64,000 bases of DNA, taken from Bradyrhizobium diazoefficiens USDA 110 (GTDB lineage: Bacteria > Pseudomonadota > Alphaproteobacteria > Rhizobiales > Xanthobacteraceae). Made by a program: the position numbers and the translations under genes. Of the stretch, positions 38,458 to 47,674 are shown piece after piece. The stretch lies in NCBI RefSeq assembly GCF_000011365.1, contig NC_004463.1, positions 5,194,001 to 5,258,000 of the forward strand. The letters are read 5' to 3'. The stretch's first letter is position 1, and every line of letters starts with the position of its first letter. Below the pieces are notes generated by a model. The model ran no database searches and was not told where the DNA came from. It saw only the letters and a program-made list of their open reading frames with translations.

Positions 38458-39282
38458 ATGACCCCGACGATTTCTCGTCTCGCTCTCGCAGCCTTAGCCC
38501 TCACCACGTCAATCCTCTCCGCCCAGCCAGCGCTCGCCGCCGTTGCCTGCGGCTCGGGCAATTTCGACGCATGGCTTGCTGACTTCAAGACCGACGCCGC
38601 GGCCAAAGGCATCTCACAGCAGGCCATTGCTGCCGGGCTCGCCGGCGTGACGCTCGATCAGAGCGTGCTCAACCGCGACCGCTCGCAAAAGGTCTTCACC
38701 CAGACCTTCGAGGAGTTTTCCGGCCGCATGGTGCCGCCGCGCATGACGCGCGGTTCCAACATGATGAAGCAATACGGCTCGGTGCTGTCCCGCATCGAGC
38801 AGACCTACGGCGTCCCAGGCGAGGTGCTCGTCGCGATCTGGGGCCTGGAAACCGATTTCGGCGTCAACACCGGCAAGTTCGCAACCATCCGCTCGCTGGC
38901 GACGCTGGCCTATGACTGCCGGCGCGCCGAGCAGTTCCGCGGCGAACTGATGGATGCGCTGCGCATCGTCCAGCGCGGCGATCTCGCACCCGCCGACATG
39001 AAGGGCGCCTGGGCGGGCGAGCTCGGCCAGACCCAGTTCATGCCCTCGTCCTGGATGAAATACGCCGTCGATTTCGACGGCAACGGCAAGCGCGATCTCC
39101 TGCACAACGCGCCCGACGTGCTCGCCTCCACCGCCAATTACCTCGCCGGCTATGGCTGGCAGCGTGGCAAGGATTGGCAGCCGGGAAGCCCGAATTTCGC
39201 GGTGCTACAGCAGTGGAACAAGAGCGAGGTCTATTCCAAGACCGTCGCCTATTTCGCCACCCAGCTCGCGCGCGCCCCTTAA
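38458..39282 (+). CDS. Lytic murein transglycosylase, MltB family (short form)
   Basis: 274 residues with signal peptide MTPTISRLALAALALTTSIL then SAQPALA. The catalytic Glu is in VAIWGLETDFGVN; GELGQTQFMPSSWMKYAVD and YLAGYGWQRGKDW are the other MltB blocks. It cleaves peptidoglycan glycan strands to 1,6-anhydromuropeptides in the periplasm. The C-terminal peptidoglycan-binding domain found in longer relatives (about 400 residues) is absent. There is no lipobox, so it is soluble. An imperfect GGGCCG/CGGCCC hairpin follows near 39302-39328. Confidence 0.92.
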   Translation: MTPTISRLALAALALTTSILSAQPALAAVACGSGNFDAWLADFKTDAAAKGISQQAIAAGLAGVTLDQSVLNRDRSQKVFTQTFEEFSGRMVPPRMTRGSNMMKQYGSVLSRIEQTYGVPGEVLVAIWGLETDFGVNTGKFATIRSLATLAYDCRRAEQFRGELMDALRIVQRGDLAPADMKGAWAGELGQTQFMPSSWMKYAVDFDGNGKRDLLHNAPDVLASTANYLAGYGWQRGKDWQPGSPNFAVLQQWNKSEVYSKTVAYFATQLARAP

Positions 39283-39340
39283 GATCCCCTGATAAAAGCG
39301 TAGGGCCGATCGCCCGGCGACCGGCCCTCTCTTGAAGCGT

Positions 39341-39604
39341 TTACTTGCCCATGGTGGCGTGCATCGCCTTGTTCAGATGCGCGCCGCACGCACCCATTTT
39401 GCCGTTGAGCAGCGAGTCCTGCGCCGCCGCGATCTCCTTCTGCGCGACGAACTTGCTGTCGCCGTCGGCCATGTTCTCGATCGCGGTCTCCGTCTTCTCC
39501 AGATTGGATCCGCTGCAGCCGCCCATGGCGTGCTTGGCGGCCTGGGCCGGCGCGACGGCGAACGCGACGGCAGCAATGGCGATAACCCCGAGTAACTTCG
39601 TCAT
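39341..39604 (-). CDS. Small exported protein of unknown function
   Basis: 87 residues: signal peptide MTKLLGVIAIAAVAFAVAPA, mature about 65 residues, helical, with two cysteines (GGCSGS, GACGAHL) and KFVAQKEIAAAQDSLLNGKM. AAGGAAAG precedes the ATG at 39604; a longer in-frame start at 39769 lacks a signal. Small helical exported proteins like this occur in Bradyrhizobiaceae, as I recall, with no known function. Confidence 0.7.
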   Translation of the reverse strand: MTKLLGVIAIAAVAFAVAPAQAAKHAMGGCSGSNLEKTETAIENMADGDSKFVAQKEIAAAQDSLLNGKMGACGAHLNKAMHATMGK

Positions 39605-40334
39605 GATGTTACTTTCCTTCTCTTCTTCTTGGGACAGACCCAGCGACATTGCCGGAATCTGCGACACGACTTTGCTGCCGACGCGGCAACTTGCCGCAAT
39701 AAATTCCCCGCGAGAATTGCGTGATGTTGCGCGCCGCGCAGAGCCGCATGCGGAAATTCTGATTTTCATTACAACCTTGTAATCAAGCGCTCACACCCTT
39801 GGCGTGTGTGCACCGCATCAACGGCGGACGCACTCGACTTCCGGCGATCGGCCCTCGATACCCGGCTTCGCCGCAAGCCGTTCGGCGGCTCCAGTGGGGC
39901 AGGATCGAGCGAATCGCCGCTCCCATCCCCCGGCGTCGGCGGACTCCGTCAGGCCGGCGTAAACCACAAATGATATGAATATTTATTCATTTCTACATCA
40001 TCTCGCTTCATGCGATTCGCGCATGCGGGACTTGGGCTTACAAGCTGCCGCATCGCCTTGCTGGTCACCGGAATGCAACATATTTCGATCATCACGGGAA
40101 CCGCAGGGGTCGGCATAAACCCGTGATCTCACGGAGATTTATTGCAATCTACAACGGCTGGCGCCCAGCTCTTGGGCGGGACTGCCAAGAGGTTAATCGC
40201 CCCTTACCGATGCCATGCGTCCTTCGCTTAGCTGCATCGCAACATCGGAACTTTCGCAGTGCACCACTCTCACCTATATTCATTTCAACGATGACGCCCG
40301 GGCAAGGGCTGAATCGAACTACAGGAGACTACCA
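39605..40334. other. 730-bp gene-free region with AT-rich inverted repeats
   Basis: No convincing gene. Notable elements: an inverted repeat TTACAA-CC-TTGTAA (39769-39782), an AT-rich inverted repeat ATGAATA-TT-TATTCAT (39975-39990), and a near-CtrA motif TTAA-N7-TTAC (40193-40207) about 130 bp before the DUF1127 gene. Base composition is clearly lower in GC from 39965 to 40015. Confidence 0.5.
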
Positions 40335-40487
40335 ATGCTGCTCTCGCTCATCCGCATGATCCAGGCCTTCCGGGACTATCAGCGCAATGTTGCCGAGCTG
40401 TCCCAGCTCAGCGATCGCGAACTGGCCGACATCGGCCTCGATCGCTCGGACATCCCGCGCGTTGCCGCCGGTCAGTATCAGGGCTGA
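40335..40487 (+). CDS. DUF1127-family small protein
   Basis: 50 residues: MLLSLIRMIQAFRDYQRNVA then ELSQLSDRELADIGLDRSDIPRVAAG, the standard DUF1127 pattern (short arginine-rich helical protein). In other alphaproteobacteria such proteins bind RNA or act in phosphate and carbon metabolism. ACAGGAG lies before the ATG. A terminator-like hairpin follows. Confidence 0.88.
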   Translation: MLLSLIRMIQAFRDYQRNVAELSQLSDRELADIGLDRSDIPRVAAGQYQG

Positions 40488-40518
40488 TATCCTTCAGCCC
40501 TTCACCGGACGAACCGAT

Positions 40519-40550
40519 AGCGCCCGCCTCGTGCGGGCGTTGTCGTTTCT
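40519..40550 (+). terminator. Likely terminator of the DUF1127 gene
   Basis: CGCCCGC (40521-40527), loop CTCGT, GCGGGCG (40533-40539), then TTGTCGTTTCT. Confidence 0.55.
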
Positions 40551-40613
40551 GATGGCAGAAAACTCGATCTCGGCGATTCCACTGACCGCCGAAAAGCGCT
40601 ACCTGTCCGCCCC

Positions 40614-42041
40614 ATGACAGGACCCCATTCCAATATTGTGCATGTGATCGGCGCGGGCCTTGCCGGCTCGGAGGCAGCCTGGCAGGTCGCCAAAGCCGGC
40701 GTGCCCGTGATGCTGCACGAGATGCGGCCGGACCGCATGACCGAGGCGCACCGCACCGACGGGCTCGCCGAGCTCGTCTGCTCCAATTCGTTCCGCTCGG
40801 ACGACGCCGCCAACAACGCCGTCGGCCTGCTCCATGCGGAGATGCGCCGCCTCGGTTCGCTGATCATGCGCGCGGCCGATGCCAACCAGGTTCCCGCCGG
40901 CGGTGCGCTGGCGGTCGATCGCGACGGTTTTTCGGCGGCCGTCACCAAGGCGCTGAACGACCACCCCCTGATCGAGATCGCCCGTGGCGAGATCGCAGGC
41001 CTTCCGCCGGCCGACTGGGGCAACGTCATCGTTGCGACCGGGCCCCTCACCTCCGCACCGCTGGCCGATGCCATCCGCGAACTGACCGACGAGAACGCGC
41101 TCGCCTTCTTCGACGCGATCGCGCCGATCGTGCACCGCGAATCCATCGACATGTCGGTGGCCTGGTTCCAGTCTCGCTATGACAAGGTCGGCCCCGGCGG
41201 CAACGGCGCCGACTACATCAACTGCCCGATGACCAAGGAGCAGTATGAGGGCTTCGTCGCCGCGCTGATCGCCGGCGAGAAGACCGAGTTCAAGGAGTGG
41301 GAGACCAACACGCCCTATTTCGACGGCTGCCTGCCGATCGAGGTGATGGCGGAGCGCGGCCCCGAGACGCTGCGCCATGGTCCGATGAAGCCGGTCGGCC
41401 TCACCAATCCGCACGATCCGACAACGAAGGCCTACGCGATCGTGCAGCTGCGCCAGGACAACAAGCTCGGCACGCTCTACAACATCGTCGGCTTCCAGAC
41501 GAAGCTGAAATACGGCGAACAGCAGCGCATCTTCCGCACCATTCCCGGGCTGGAGAAGGCCGAGTTCGCCCGCCTCGGCGGCCTGCATCGCAACACCTTC
41601 CTCAACTCGCCAAAGCTGCTCGACGGCCAGCTGCGGCTGCGTGCGCAACCGCGGCTGCGCTTTGCCGGACAGATGACGGGCTGCGAGGGCTATGTGGAGT
41701 CGGCCAGCGTCGGCCTGATCGCCGGCCTTTACGCAGCAGCCGATGCCCGCGGCGAGACGCTGGCGAGCCCGCCTGCCACGACGGCGCTGGGATCGCTGCT
41801 CGGACACATCACCGGCGGCCATATCGAGACCATCGAGCCCGGCACGCGCTCGTTCCAGCCGATGAACATCAATTTCGGCCTGTTCCCGCCGCTTGCAAGC
41901 GCTCCGACGAAAAAGCCCGACGGCACGCGCCTGCGCGGCAACGAGAAGACGGTGGCCAAGAAGCAGGCGATGAGTGCACTGGCGCTTGCCGATCTCGATC
42001 GCTGGATCGCCGATCATTTGCGCATCGCCGCAGCAGCGTGA
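40614..42041 (+). CDS. trmFO: Methylenetetrahydrofolate--tRNA (uracil-5-)-methyltransferase TrmFO
   Basis: 475 residues. TrmFO uses 5,10-methylenetetrahydrofolate and FADH2 to make m5U54 in the tRNA T-loop. The FAD-binding GxGxxG is [13 protein letters not shown] near residue 11; the family blocks [41 protein letters not shown] and [15 protein letters not shown] follow. [20 protein letters not shown] is the C-terminal signature. It is the likely first gene of an operon with the kinase-like fusion gene, seven bases downstream. Confidence 0.96.
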   Translation: MTGPHSNIVHVIGAGLAGSEAAWQVAKAGVPVMLHEMRPDRMTEAHRTDGLAELVCSNSFRSDDAANNAVGLLHAEMRRLGSLIMRAADANQVPAGGALAVDRDGFSAAVTKALNDHPLIEIARGEIAGLPPADWGNVIVATGPLTSAPLADAIRELTDENALAFFDAIAPIVHRESIDMSVAWFQSRYDKVGPGGNGADYINCPMTKEQYEGFVAALIAGEKTEFKEWETNTPYFDGCLPIEVMAERGPETLRHGPMKPVGLTNPHDPTTKAYAIVQLRQDNKLGTLYNIVGFQTKLKYGEQQRIFRTIPGLEKAEFARLGGLHRNTFLNSPKLLDGQLRLRAQPRLRFAGQMTGCEGYVESASVGLIAGLYAAADARGETLASPPATTALGSLLGHITGGHIETIEPGTRSFQPMNINFGLFPPLASAPTKKPDGTRLRGNEKTVAKKQAMSALALADLDRWIADHLRIAAAA

Positions 42042-42048
42042 GTTGTCG

Positions 42049-43143
42049 ATGAGCCTCCCCAAAGACGACGCCGCGACGCTCTCGGCGCGCTGGACCGAGG
42101 GCGTGCTGCTCAAGCGCGACGTGTTCTCGACCGTCGAGCGCGGCCGCTTTCGTGCCGACACCGGCGAGGTCGATGCGGTGCTGCGCCGGCTCGACGAGGT
42201 GCCGTGGTGGTCGTTCCTGCTGGCCCGCCATCTGTTCGCGCGCGAGAAGCATGCGCTCGCCCTCGCCAAGGGCCTGAACGTCGGTCCCGAGCTGCTGTGG
42301 GCCGGACGCCGGGCGCTGGTGCGCGGCTTCGTCGACGGCGTCGCGCTGCATCTGGCAAAACCGCATGGCGACCTCGCCTATTTCCGCTCGGCCAAGGCGG
42401 CGCTGCGCCGGCTGCGCCGCGCCGGCATCTGCCACAACGATCTTGCCAAGGAGCAGAACTGGCTGGTCGGCCGCGACGGCCGCGCCTATGTGACCGACTT
42501 CCAGCTCGCCGCCTGCTTTGCGCGCCGCGGCCGGCTGTATCGCATCCTCGCTTATGAAGACCTCCGGCACCTGCTCAAGCACAAGCGCTCCTACGCGCCC
42601 GAGGCGCTGACGCCGCGCGAGCGCAAGATCCTGGCGAAGAAATCATTTGCCGCGAGCCTGTGGCTCGCCACCGGCAAGAAGGTCTACCGGGCGATCACGC
42701 GCGGCCTGTTCAATTTCACCGATCGCGAGGGCGGTGGGCGCCGCCTCGTCAACGACGCGCCGGTGCTGGCGGAGCTGATCCGCAAGAATCCCGCCGTGCG
42801 CGACACCGCCATCGTCGCCTTTGCCGACCGCCGCTCCGGCGTCGGGCTCTATGCCTTCGTCGAAGCCGATCAGGCCACGCTCGAAGGCCAGATCCGCAAC
42901 GAGCTCACGGCCGCCAAGGGTCCGAAACCACCGGAACACATCCAGGTGGTGCATGCACTGCCGCGCGACACCAGTGGCAAGCCGCGCACCGAGATCCTGC
43001 AACTGGTCGCCATGAACCAGCTCGACCTGATCGAGCCGATGATGAAGAACGACCAGGACCGCGCTTTCCTCAAGGACATTCTGGAGCAGCGCAAAAACCT
43101 GCGCGACCGCTTCAATTTCGAGGCGGACCTGCCCGCGGGCTGA
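42049..43143 (+). CDS. Kinase-like protein fused to an acyl-CoA-ligase C-terminal domain
   Basis: 364 residues. Residues about 20-200 resemble a small protein-kinase-like fold: GICHNDLAKEQNWLV matches the HxDxxxxN catalytic loop and YVTDFQLAACF the DFG-like motif (DFQ). Residues about 235-335 resemble the mobile C-terminal domain of AMP-forming acyl-CoA ligases: DTAIVAFADRRSGVGLYAFV, then PPEHIQVVHALPRDTSGKPRTEI with the SGK lysine. No ligase N-terminal domain is present, so it cannot make an acyl-adenylate alone. It starts 7 nt after trmFO. Function unknown. Confidence 0.75.
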   Translation: MSLPKDDAATLSARWTEGVLLKRDVFSTVERGRFRADTGEVDAVLRRLDEVPWWSFLLARHLFAREKHALALAKGLNVGPELLWAGRRALVRGFVDGVALHLAKPHGDLAYFRSAKAALRRLRRAGICHNDLAKEQNWLVGRDGRAYVTDFQLAACFARRGRLYRILAYEDLRHLLKHKRSYAPEALTPRERKILAKKSFAASLWLATGKKVYRAITRGLFNFTDREGGGRRLVNDAPVLAELIRKNPAVRDTAIVAFADRRSGVGLYAFVEADQATLEGQIRNELTAAKGPKPPEHIQVVHALPRDTSGKPRTEILQLVAMNQLDLIEPMMKNDQDRAFLKDILEQRKNLRDRFNFEADLPAG

Positions 43144-43216
43144 CGGAAGCAATGCGCCTTGAAGCGTCCACATTGGCGATAGAGAAGCAGTCGGATAACG
43201 CAGGCGTGGCGGGGTC

Positions 43217-43795
43217 ATGAGCACTCGGGGGACGATGAGGCATCGCGTGGTCGGCGGCATGATCGCCGGCCTTCTGCTGTTGGCAGCGACGCCCGCAATG
43301 GCCGAAACCCCGGCCGAGCTGATCTCCAGCTTCCGCCTCAAGCACGGTGAAGTTCGCGTCGTCCGCGATTCAACCCTCGACCGCATCGCCATGGACCAGG
43401 CGCGCGCGATGGCGGCGAAGGACGACCTCAGCCACGACGCTCTCGGACCGTTCAACCGCCGCGTCGCACCGGCCGGCGCGGGGCGCGCCGCCGAGAACAT
43501 CGCCTATGGCTACGACAATTTCGAGAAGACGCTCGGACAGTGGATCGACTCGTCCGGACACCGTAAGAACCTGTTGCTGCACAACGCCTCCCGCGTCGGC
43601 ATCGCCAGCGCCAAGAATGCCAGCGGCAAGCGAACCTATTGGGCCATGGTGATCGCAGGCGACTACGAGCCGAAGGGCAAGGGCAAAGGCAAGAAGGACG
43701 GGGAGCCGCTGGTTGCCGTGAAGCGCGAGGCCGCGCCCGCGAAGAAGCCAAAATCCAGCGAGTGCCACATCAAGCTGCTCAGCCTCTGCATCTGA
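43217..43795 (+). CDS. CAP (SCP/PR-1)-domain exported protein
   Basis: 192 residues: signal peptide MSTRGTMRHRVVGGMIAGLL then LLAATPAMA. CAP motifs are AMAAKDDLSHDALGPFNRRV (His-containing), AAENIAYGYDNFEKTLGQWI and SSGHRKNLLL. A lysine-rich tail (KGKGKGKKDGEPL) ends in SSECHIKLLSLCI with two Cys. Bacterial CAP proteins are secreted and of mostly unknown role, some binding lipids. Lies in a run of same-strand genes from trmFO to the aminotransferase. Confidence 0.88.
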   Translation: MSTRGTMRHRVVGGMIAGLLLLAATPAMAETPAELISSFRLKHGEVRVVRDSTLDRIAMDQARAMAAKDDLSHDALGPFNRRVAPAGAGRAAENIAYGYDNFEKTLGQWIDSSGHRKNLLLHNASRVGIASAKNASGKRTYWAMVIAGDYEPKGKGKGKKDGEPLVAVKREAAPAKKPKSSECHIKLLSLCI

Positions 43796-43886
43796 GACGA
43801 CACGCTGCGCGGCAACCACTGTTGCGTGCGCTCCTCCGGCCGGCCAATATGCCATGCCGCTGTCTTGGACCAATTCGAGGCGATCA

Positions 43887-44300
43887 ATGGCCAAAAAATA
43901 CACCGCTCAATGCGCCTGTGGCGCCATCAAGTTCGAATTCGACACCGATCCGTCCTTCATCGCCAATTGTCATTGCAACGACTACAAGCGCGCCTCGGGC
44001 GGCGAGATGGCAACTTTCTTTGCCGTGCCGGAGGATGACTTCACGCTGCTCAGCGGCAAGCCGAAGGCCTTTCACTACGTCGCGAACTCCGGCAAAGGCC
44101 TCGACCGCAACTTCTGCCCCGAATGCGGCTCGCGGGTGTTCACCTCGAACCTCGACAGCTTCCCCAAAACGGTCTTCGTTCAGTTGGGAAGCCTCGACCG
44201 GCCCGACCTGGTCGCACCGAAGCTCGAGATGTTCACCAAACGTCGCCTGTCGTGGAATACCCCGCTCCACCTGCCGCAGTTCGAACAGATGCCGCATTGA
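43887..44300 (+). CDS. GFA-family (glutathione-dependent formaldehyde-activating-like) zinc protein
   Basis: 137 residues. Zinc-ligand cysteines are seen in QCACGAIKF, NCHCNDYKRA and FCPECGSRVF. The canonical CHCxxC has Tyr in place of the last Cys (CHCNDYK), so one zinc site may be altered. The family includes glutathione-dependent formaldehyde activators but most members are uncharacterised; a formaldehyde role here is not established. The ATG at 43887 (MAKKYTAQ) is the family start. Confidence 0.85.
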   Translation: MAKKYTAQCACGAIKFEFDTDPSFIANCHCNDYKRASGGEMATFFAVPEDDFTLLSGKPKAFHYVANSGKGLDRNFCPECGSRVFTSNLDSFPKTVFVQLGSLDRPDLVAPKLEMFTKRRLSWNTPLHLPQFEQMPH

Positions 44301-44325
44301 CGCGGCCAAAGCGCGAGAGCCCCGT

Positions 44326-45504
44326 TTGATCGACATCGACCAAATACGCATCGACACACCGGCCGCTGAGCGGATCGCCTATCTGCACAACGCAGGCGCG
44401 GCGCTCATGCCGACGCCCGTCGTCGCGGCGATGAAGGAGCATATCGACCTCGAGAGCGAGATCGGGGGCTATGCCGCCGCCGACCGCGAGGCGCGCCGGC
44501 TTGATTCAGTCTACAGCTCGGTAGGCCGCCTGCTGAATGCCGCGCCCGATGAGATCGCGCTTCTGGAGAACGCGACGGTCGCCTGGCAGATGGCGTTCTA
44601 TGCGCTTGCGTTTCGCAAGGGCGATCGCATCCTGACCGCCGAGGCCGAATACGCCGCCAACTATGTCGCCTTTCTTCAGGTCGCCAGGAGAACGGGCGCG
44701 GTTATCGAGGTCGTGCCGAGCAATGCCAGCGGCGAGCTCGACATCCACGCGCTCGAACGCATGATCGACGAGCGCGTGAAGCTCATCGCCATCACCTGGG
44801 TTCCGACCAACGGCGGGCTGGTCAATCCCGCGGCGGCCGTCGGCAAGATCGCGCGGGCGCACGGCATCCCCTATCTGCTCGACGCCTGCCAGGCGGTCGG
44901 CCAGATGGCCGTCGACGTCGAAGCCATCGGCTGTGACATGCTGTCGGCAACGGGGCGCAAATTCCTGCGTGGCCCGCGCGGCACCGGGTTTCTCTACGTT
45001 CGCCGAGCTCTGCTGCAACGGCTCGAGCCGCCGATGATCGACCACTTCGCGGCGCCCTGGGTCTCGCGCAATCAATATCGGCTCCGTGACGATGCGCGCC
45101 GTTTCGAGACCTGGGAGAACAATTACGCAGCGCGGCTCGGGCTCGGCGCTGCCGTCGACTACGCGCTCGAGATCGGCATGGGCCCGATCGAGCAGCGCTG
45201 CCGCCTGCTGGCGGACCGCCTTCGGGGCGGCCTCGCTTCCGTTCGCGGCATCACCATTCGCGACCTCGGACGCACACCAGGCGCCATCGTCAGCTTCACG
45301 ATGGACGGGTATGAGGCGGACGCGATTGTCAGTGGTGCCGCTGCCGCCGGCATCACCATCGGTGCTTCACATCCGTCGAGCACCCGCATCGACGCCGAGA
45401 TCCGGGCGCTGCCGCCGCTCGTGCGCGCCTCCCCGCATTATTACAACACCGAAGCCGAGATCGACCGGCTGATCGGCCACCTCGCGGGCCTGACGCCGCG
45501 ATAG
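44326..45504 (+). CDS. Class V aminotransferase (cysteine desulfurase / isopenicillin N epimerase-like)
   Basis: 392 residues. A PLP-dependent fold type I enzyme: LLENATVAWQMAFYALAF near residue 78, VNPAAAVGKIARAHGIPYLLDACQAVGQ with the PLP-binding Asp, and the Schiff-base Lys in MLSATGRKFLRGPRGTGFLY. The 26-residue leader VNGG/VVPSNASGELD region matches class V enzymes. Best start is TTG at 44326 (LIDIDQIRIDTP), since no ATG occurs before the conserved AYLHNAGAALMP. The substrate is unknown. It follows the GFA gene by 25 nt. Confidence 0.85.
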   Translation: MIDIDQIRIDTPAAERIAYLHNAGAALMPTPVVAAMKEHIDLESEIGGYAAADREARRLDSVYSSVGRLLNAAPDEIALLENATVAWQMAFYALAFRKGDRILTAEAEYAANYVAFLQVARRTGAVIEVVPSNASGELDIHALERMIDERVKLIAITWVPTNGGLVNPAAAVGKIARAHGIPYLLDACQAVGQMAVDVEAIGCDMLSATGRKFLRGPRGTGFLYVRRALLQRLEPPMIDHFAAPWVSRNQYRLRDDARRFETWENNYAARLGLGAAVDYALEIGMGPIEQRCRLLADRLRGGLASVRGITIRDLGRTPGAIVSFTMDGYEADAIVSGAAAAGITIGASHPSSTRIDAEIRALPPLVRASPHYYNTEAEIDRLIGHLAGLTPR

Positions 45505-45520
45505 CGGACGGCCGCGCCGC

Positions 45521-46765
45521 TCAGGTGCAGCGCGCGCTCAAGCCGGAAGCACTGAGCCTCGCCATGACCTCGTCGAGATGGGCGCTGTCGCGGGTCTCGA
45601 TCACGAGTTGCAGTAGCGTCGCCTTGGCCGGCAGGTCGGAGAAGGTCCGCTGATGCGAGACCTCGATGATGTTGGCGCCAGCCTCGGCCAGCAGCGCAGC
45701 CACCGCCGCCAGCTGCCCGGGCCGGTCAGGAATGTCGAGGGACAACTGGGTCAACCGTCCCTCGCGCGCCAGTTCGCGGGTCAGGACGGAGGCGATCAAC
45801 CGCGTGTCGATATTGCCGCCGCTCAGCACCAGGCCGACCTTCTGGCCGGCAAAGCGGGACGGGTCGGACATCAGCGCGGCAAGGCCGGCGGCGCCGGCGC
45901 CCTCGACGACCGTCTTCTCGATCGAGATCAGGGTCGCGACCGCGCGCTCGAGCTCGGCCTCGTTGACCAGCGCGATGTCGTCGACGAGGCGCCGGACGAT
46001 TTCAGTCGTGATCTTGCCGGGCGACTTCACCGCGATGCCCTCGGCGAGCGTATCGCCGCGCGCCGGCAGATTGCCGTCATGGATGGCGTTGTACATCGAG
46101 GGATAGAGCCAGGCCTCGACGCCAAGAATCCGCAGCGATGGCTTGATCGATTTCGCGGCAATGCCGATCCCGCTGATCAGGCCGCCACCGCCGATCGGGA
46201 CAACCAGCGTGTCGAGCTCCGGCACCGCCTTCAACATCTCCAGCCCGACGGTGCCCTGCCCCGCGATCACAAGCGGATCGTCGTAAGGGTGGACGAAGAT
46301 CATGCCGTGAGCTTCACCGTGGCTGCGCGCAAACGCGGCCGCCTCCTCCAGCGTCGCGCCCGTCACCACCACCTCCGCGCCGTGGTGCTTCGTGTTCTCG
46401 ATCTTCACCATGGGCGTGCCGACCGGCATCACGATGGTGGCGGGAATGCCGAGCCGCCTGGCGTGATAGGCGACGCCCTGCGCGTGGTTGCCCGCCGACA
46501 TGGCGATGACGCCGCGCATACGCTCCTCCGGCGTCAGCGCGGTGAGGCGGTTGAGCGCGCCGCGCTCCTTGAACGAGGAGGTGAACTGGAGGTTCTCGAA
46601 TTTGAGCCAGATGTCACAGCCGCAGATGTTGCTCAGCGTGCGGCTGTAGCTGCAGGGCGTCTCGACGACGGCACCGCGGATGGTCTCGGCGGCTGCCTGA
46701 ATGTCACCAGGCGCGACCGGAAGGCCGCTGAGATCGGAGGACGTGGTTTGGGACAAGTCAGCCAT
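45521..46765 (-). CDS. ilvA: Threonine ammonia-lyase
   Basis: 414 residues. PLP-dependent threonine deaminase producing 2-oxobutanoate, the entry to isoleucine. The PLP lysine is in LQFTSSFKERGALNRL; AMSAGNHAQGVAYHARRLGI and VPIGGGGLISGIG (phosphate-binding glycine loop) are further marks. A C-terminal ACT-like domain (LSLDIPDRPGQLAAVAALLA, IIEVSHQR) suggests allosteric control. The ATG at 46765 (MADLSQTT) is chosen; the in-frame extension has no family features. Last gene of the minus-strand series from yajC. Confidence 0.93.
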   Translation of the reverse strand: MADLSQTTSSDLSGLPVAPGDIQAAAETIRGAVVETPCSYSRTLSNICGCDIWLKFENLQFTSSFKERGALNRLTALTPEERMRGVIAMSAGNHAQGVAYHARRLGIPATIVMPVGTPMVKIENTKHHGAEVVVTGATLEEAAAFARSHGEAHGMIFVHPYDDPLVIAGQGTVGLEMLKAVPELDTLVVPIGGGGLISGIGIAAKSIKPSLRILGVEAWLYPSMYNAIHDGNLPARGDTLAEGIAVKSPGKITTEIVRRLVDDIALVNEAELERAVATLISIEKTVVEGAGAAGLAALMSDPSRFAGQKVGLVLSGGNIDTRLIASVLTRELAREGRLTQLSLDIPDRPGQLAAVAALLAEAGANIIEVSHQRTFSDLPAKATLLQLVIETRDSAHLDEVMARLSASGLSARCT

Positions 46766-46810
46766 GGGACAGCATAGAGCATTTGCCCGGCTCGGGCGAC
46801 AAGCCAACCG

Positions 46811-47674
46811 CTATTTGGTAAATTCCCGGGAACGTGAAGCCCGCCAGAGCGTCCACAGCGTGCGCAGCCGCGACGAAGGCTGCGGCGCAAACGGATTGCG
46901 TCCCGGACGCGCCAGGCGCTTGAGGTCGGCCTGCGCCTGGCTCAGCGGCAGGAACGCCGGCCGCACCGACGACGGCGCCTGCGCCAGCAGCGACGAGGCT
47001 GTCGTCGCATGCTGCCGGGCCTCACCCGCAAGCTGCTCGAGCACCGCATGGAGGTTGGGCGTCTGCCTGCTGGCGAACACATCCTCCATGTTGCAATTGT
47101 GGCTCGCCAGCACCTGCTGCGGCAGGAACAATTGCCGGTGCGCGGCATCGCGCGGCAGGTTGACGATGACCTGCACGATGCCCTGCGCCAGCCCGGCATG
47201 ACGGGCAAGGTGCTCGACCGCCTCCGACGGCGGCCCCATGATCCGTGCCGCGAGCATGAACAGCGCCGATGAAGTCGCGGCCAGATAGCCTTCCAGCGCC
47301 GCCATGGTCGGCATCGGATCGTTGTAGAGATCGAACTGATGCTCGTCGGCGAGCAGCGACAACGGCTCGACCGGCAGGTCGAAATCGCGGATCGCGCGCA
47401 GCAGCTCGGCCGCGACCGGATTGCCCTCGGCGCTGCCATGGACATGGCCGGCAAGCATGTCGGTCCACCATTGCAGGCGGATCTCGCCGGGCAAGGGCTG
47501 GCTCACCTGGTCGCGGACCCGGACGATCTCGACATTGAAGGCATAGAGCGCGAGCAGCGCACGGCGCTCGGCGGCGGGCGCGAACAGGGTCGCGACATAG
47601 CGCGGAAAATCGTGGCTGCGCACGAGATCGGCGCAGAAGGCGACGGAATCGGGCGAAGATGCAGCGCTGCTCAT
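46811..47674 (-). CDS. Squalene/phytoene-synthase-like protein, NDUFAF6-type
   Basis: 287 residues with the prenyl-synthase fold pattern (YAFNVEIVRVRDQVSQ, GLAQGIVQVIVNLPRDAAHRQLFLP). The first Asp-rich motif of real synthases (DDxxD) is replaced by EIVRVRD, so catalysis is doubtful. It matches the family of mitochondrial NDUFAF6, an assembly factor of respiratory complex I. Its ATG overlaps the preceding Mth938-type gene by 4 nt. That gene is NDUFAF3-like, which supports a complex I biogenesis role. The function here is inferred from homology. Confidence 0.82.
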   Translation of the reverse strand: MSSAASSPDSVAFCADLVRSHDFPRYVATLFAPAAERRALLALYAFNVEIVRVRDQVSQPLPGEIRLQWWTDMLAGHVHGSAEGNPVAAELLRAIRDFDLPVEPLSLLADEHQFDLYNDPMPTMAALEGYLAATSSALFMLAARIMGPPSEAVEHLARHAGLAQGIVQVIVNLPRDAAHRQLFLPQQVLASHNCNMEDVFASRQTPNLHAVLEQLAGEARQHATTASSLLAQAPSSVRPAFLPLSQAQADLKRLARPGRNPFAPQPSSRLRTLWTLWRASRSREFTK

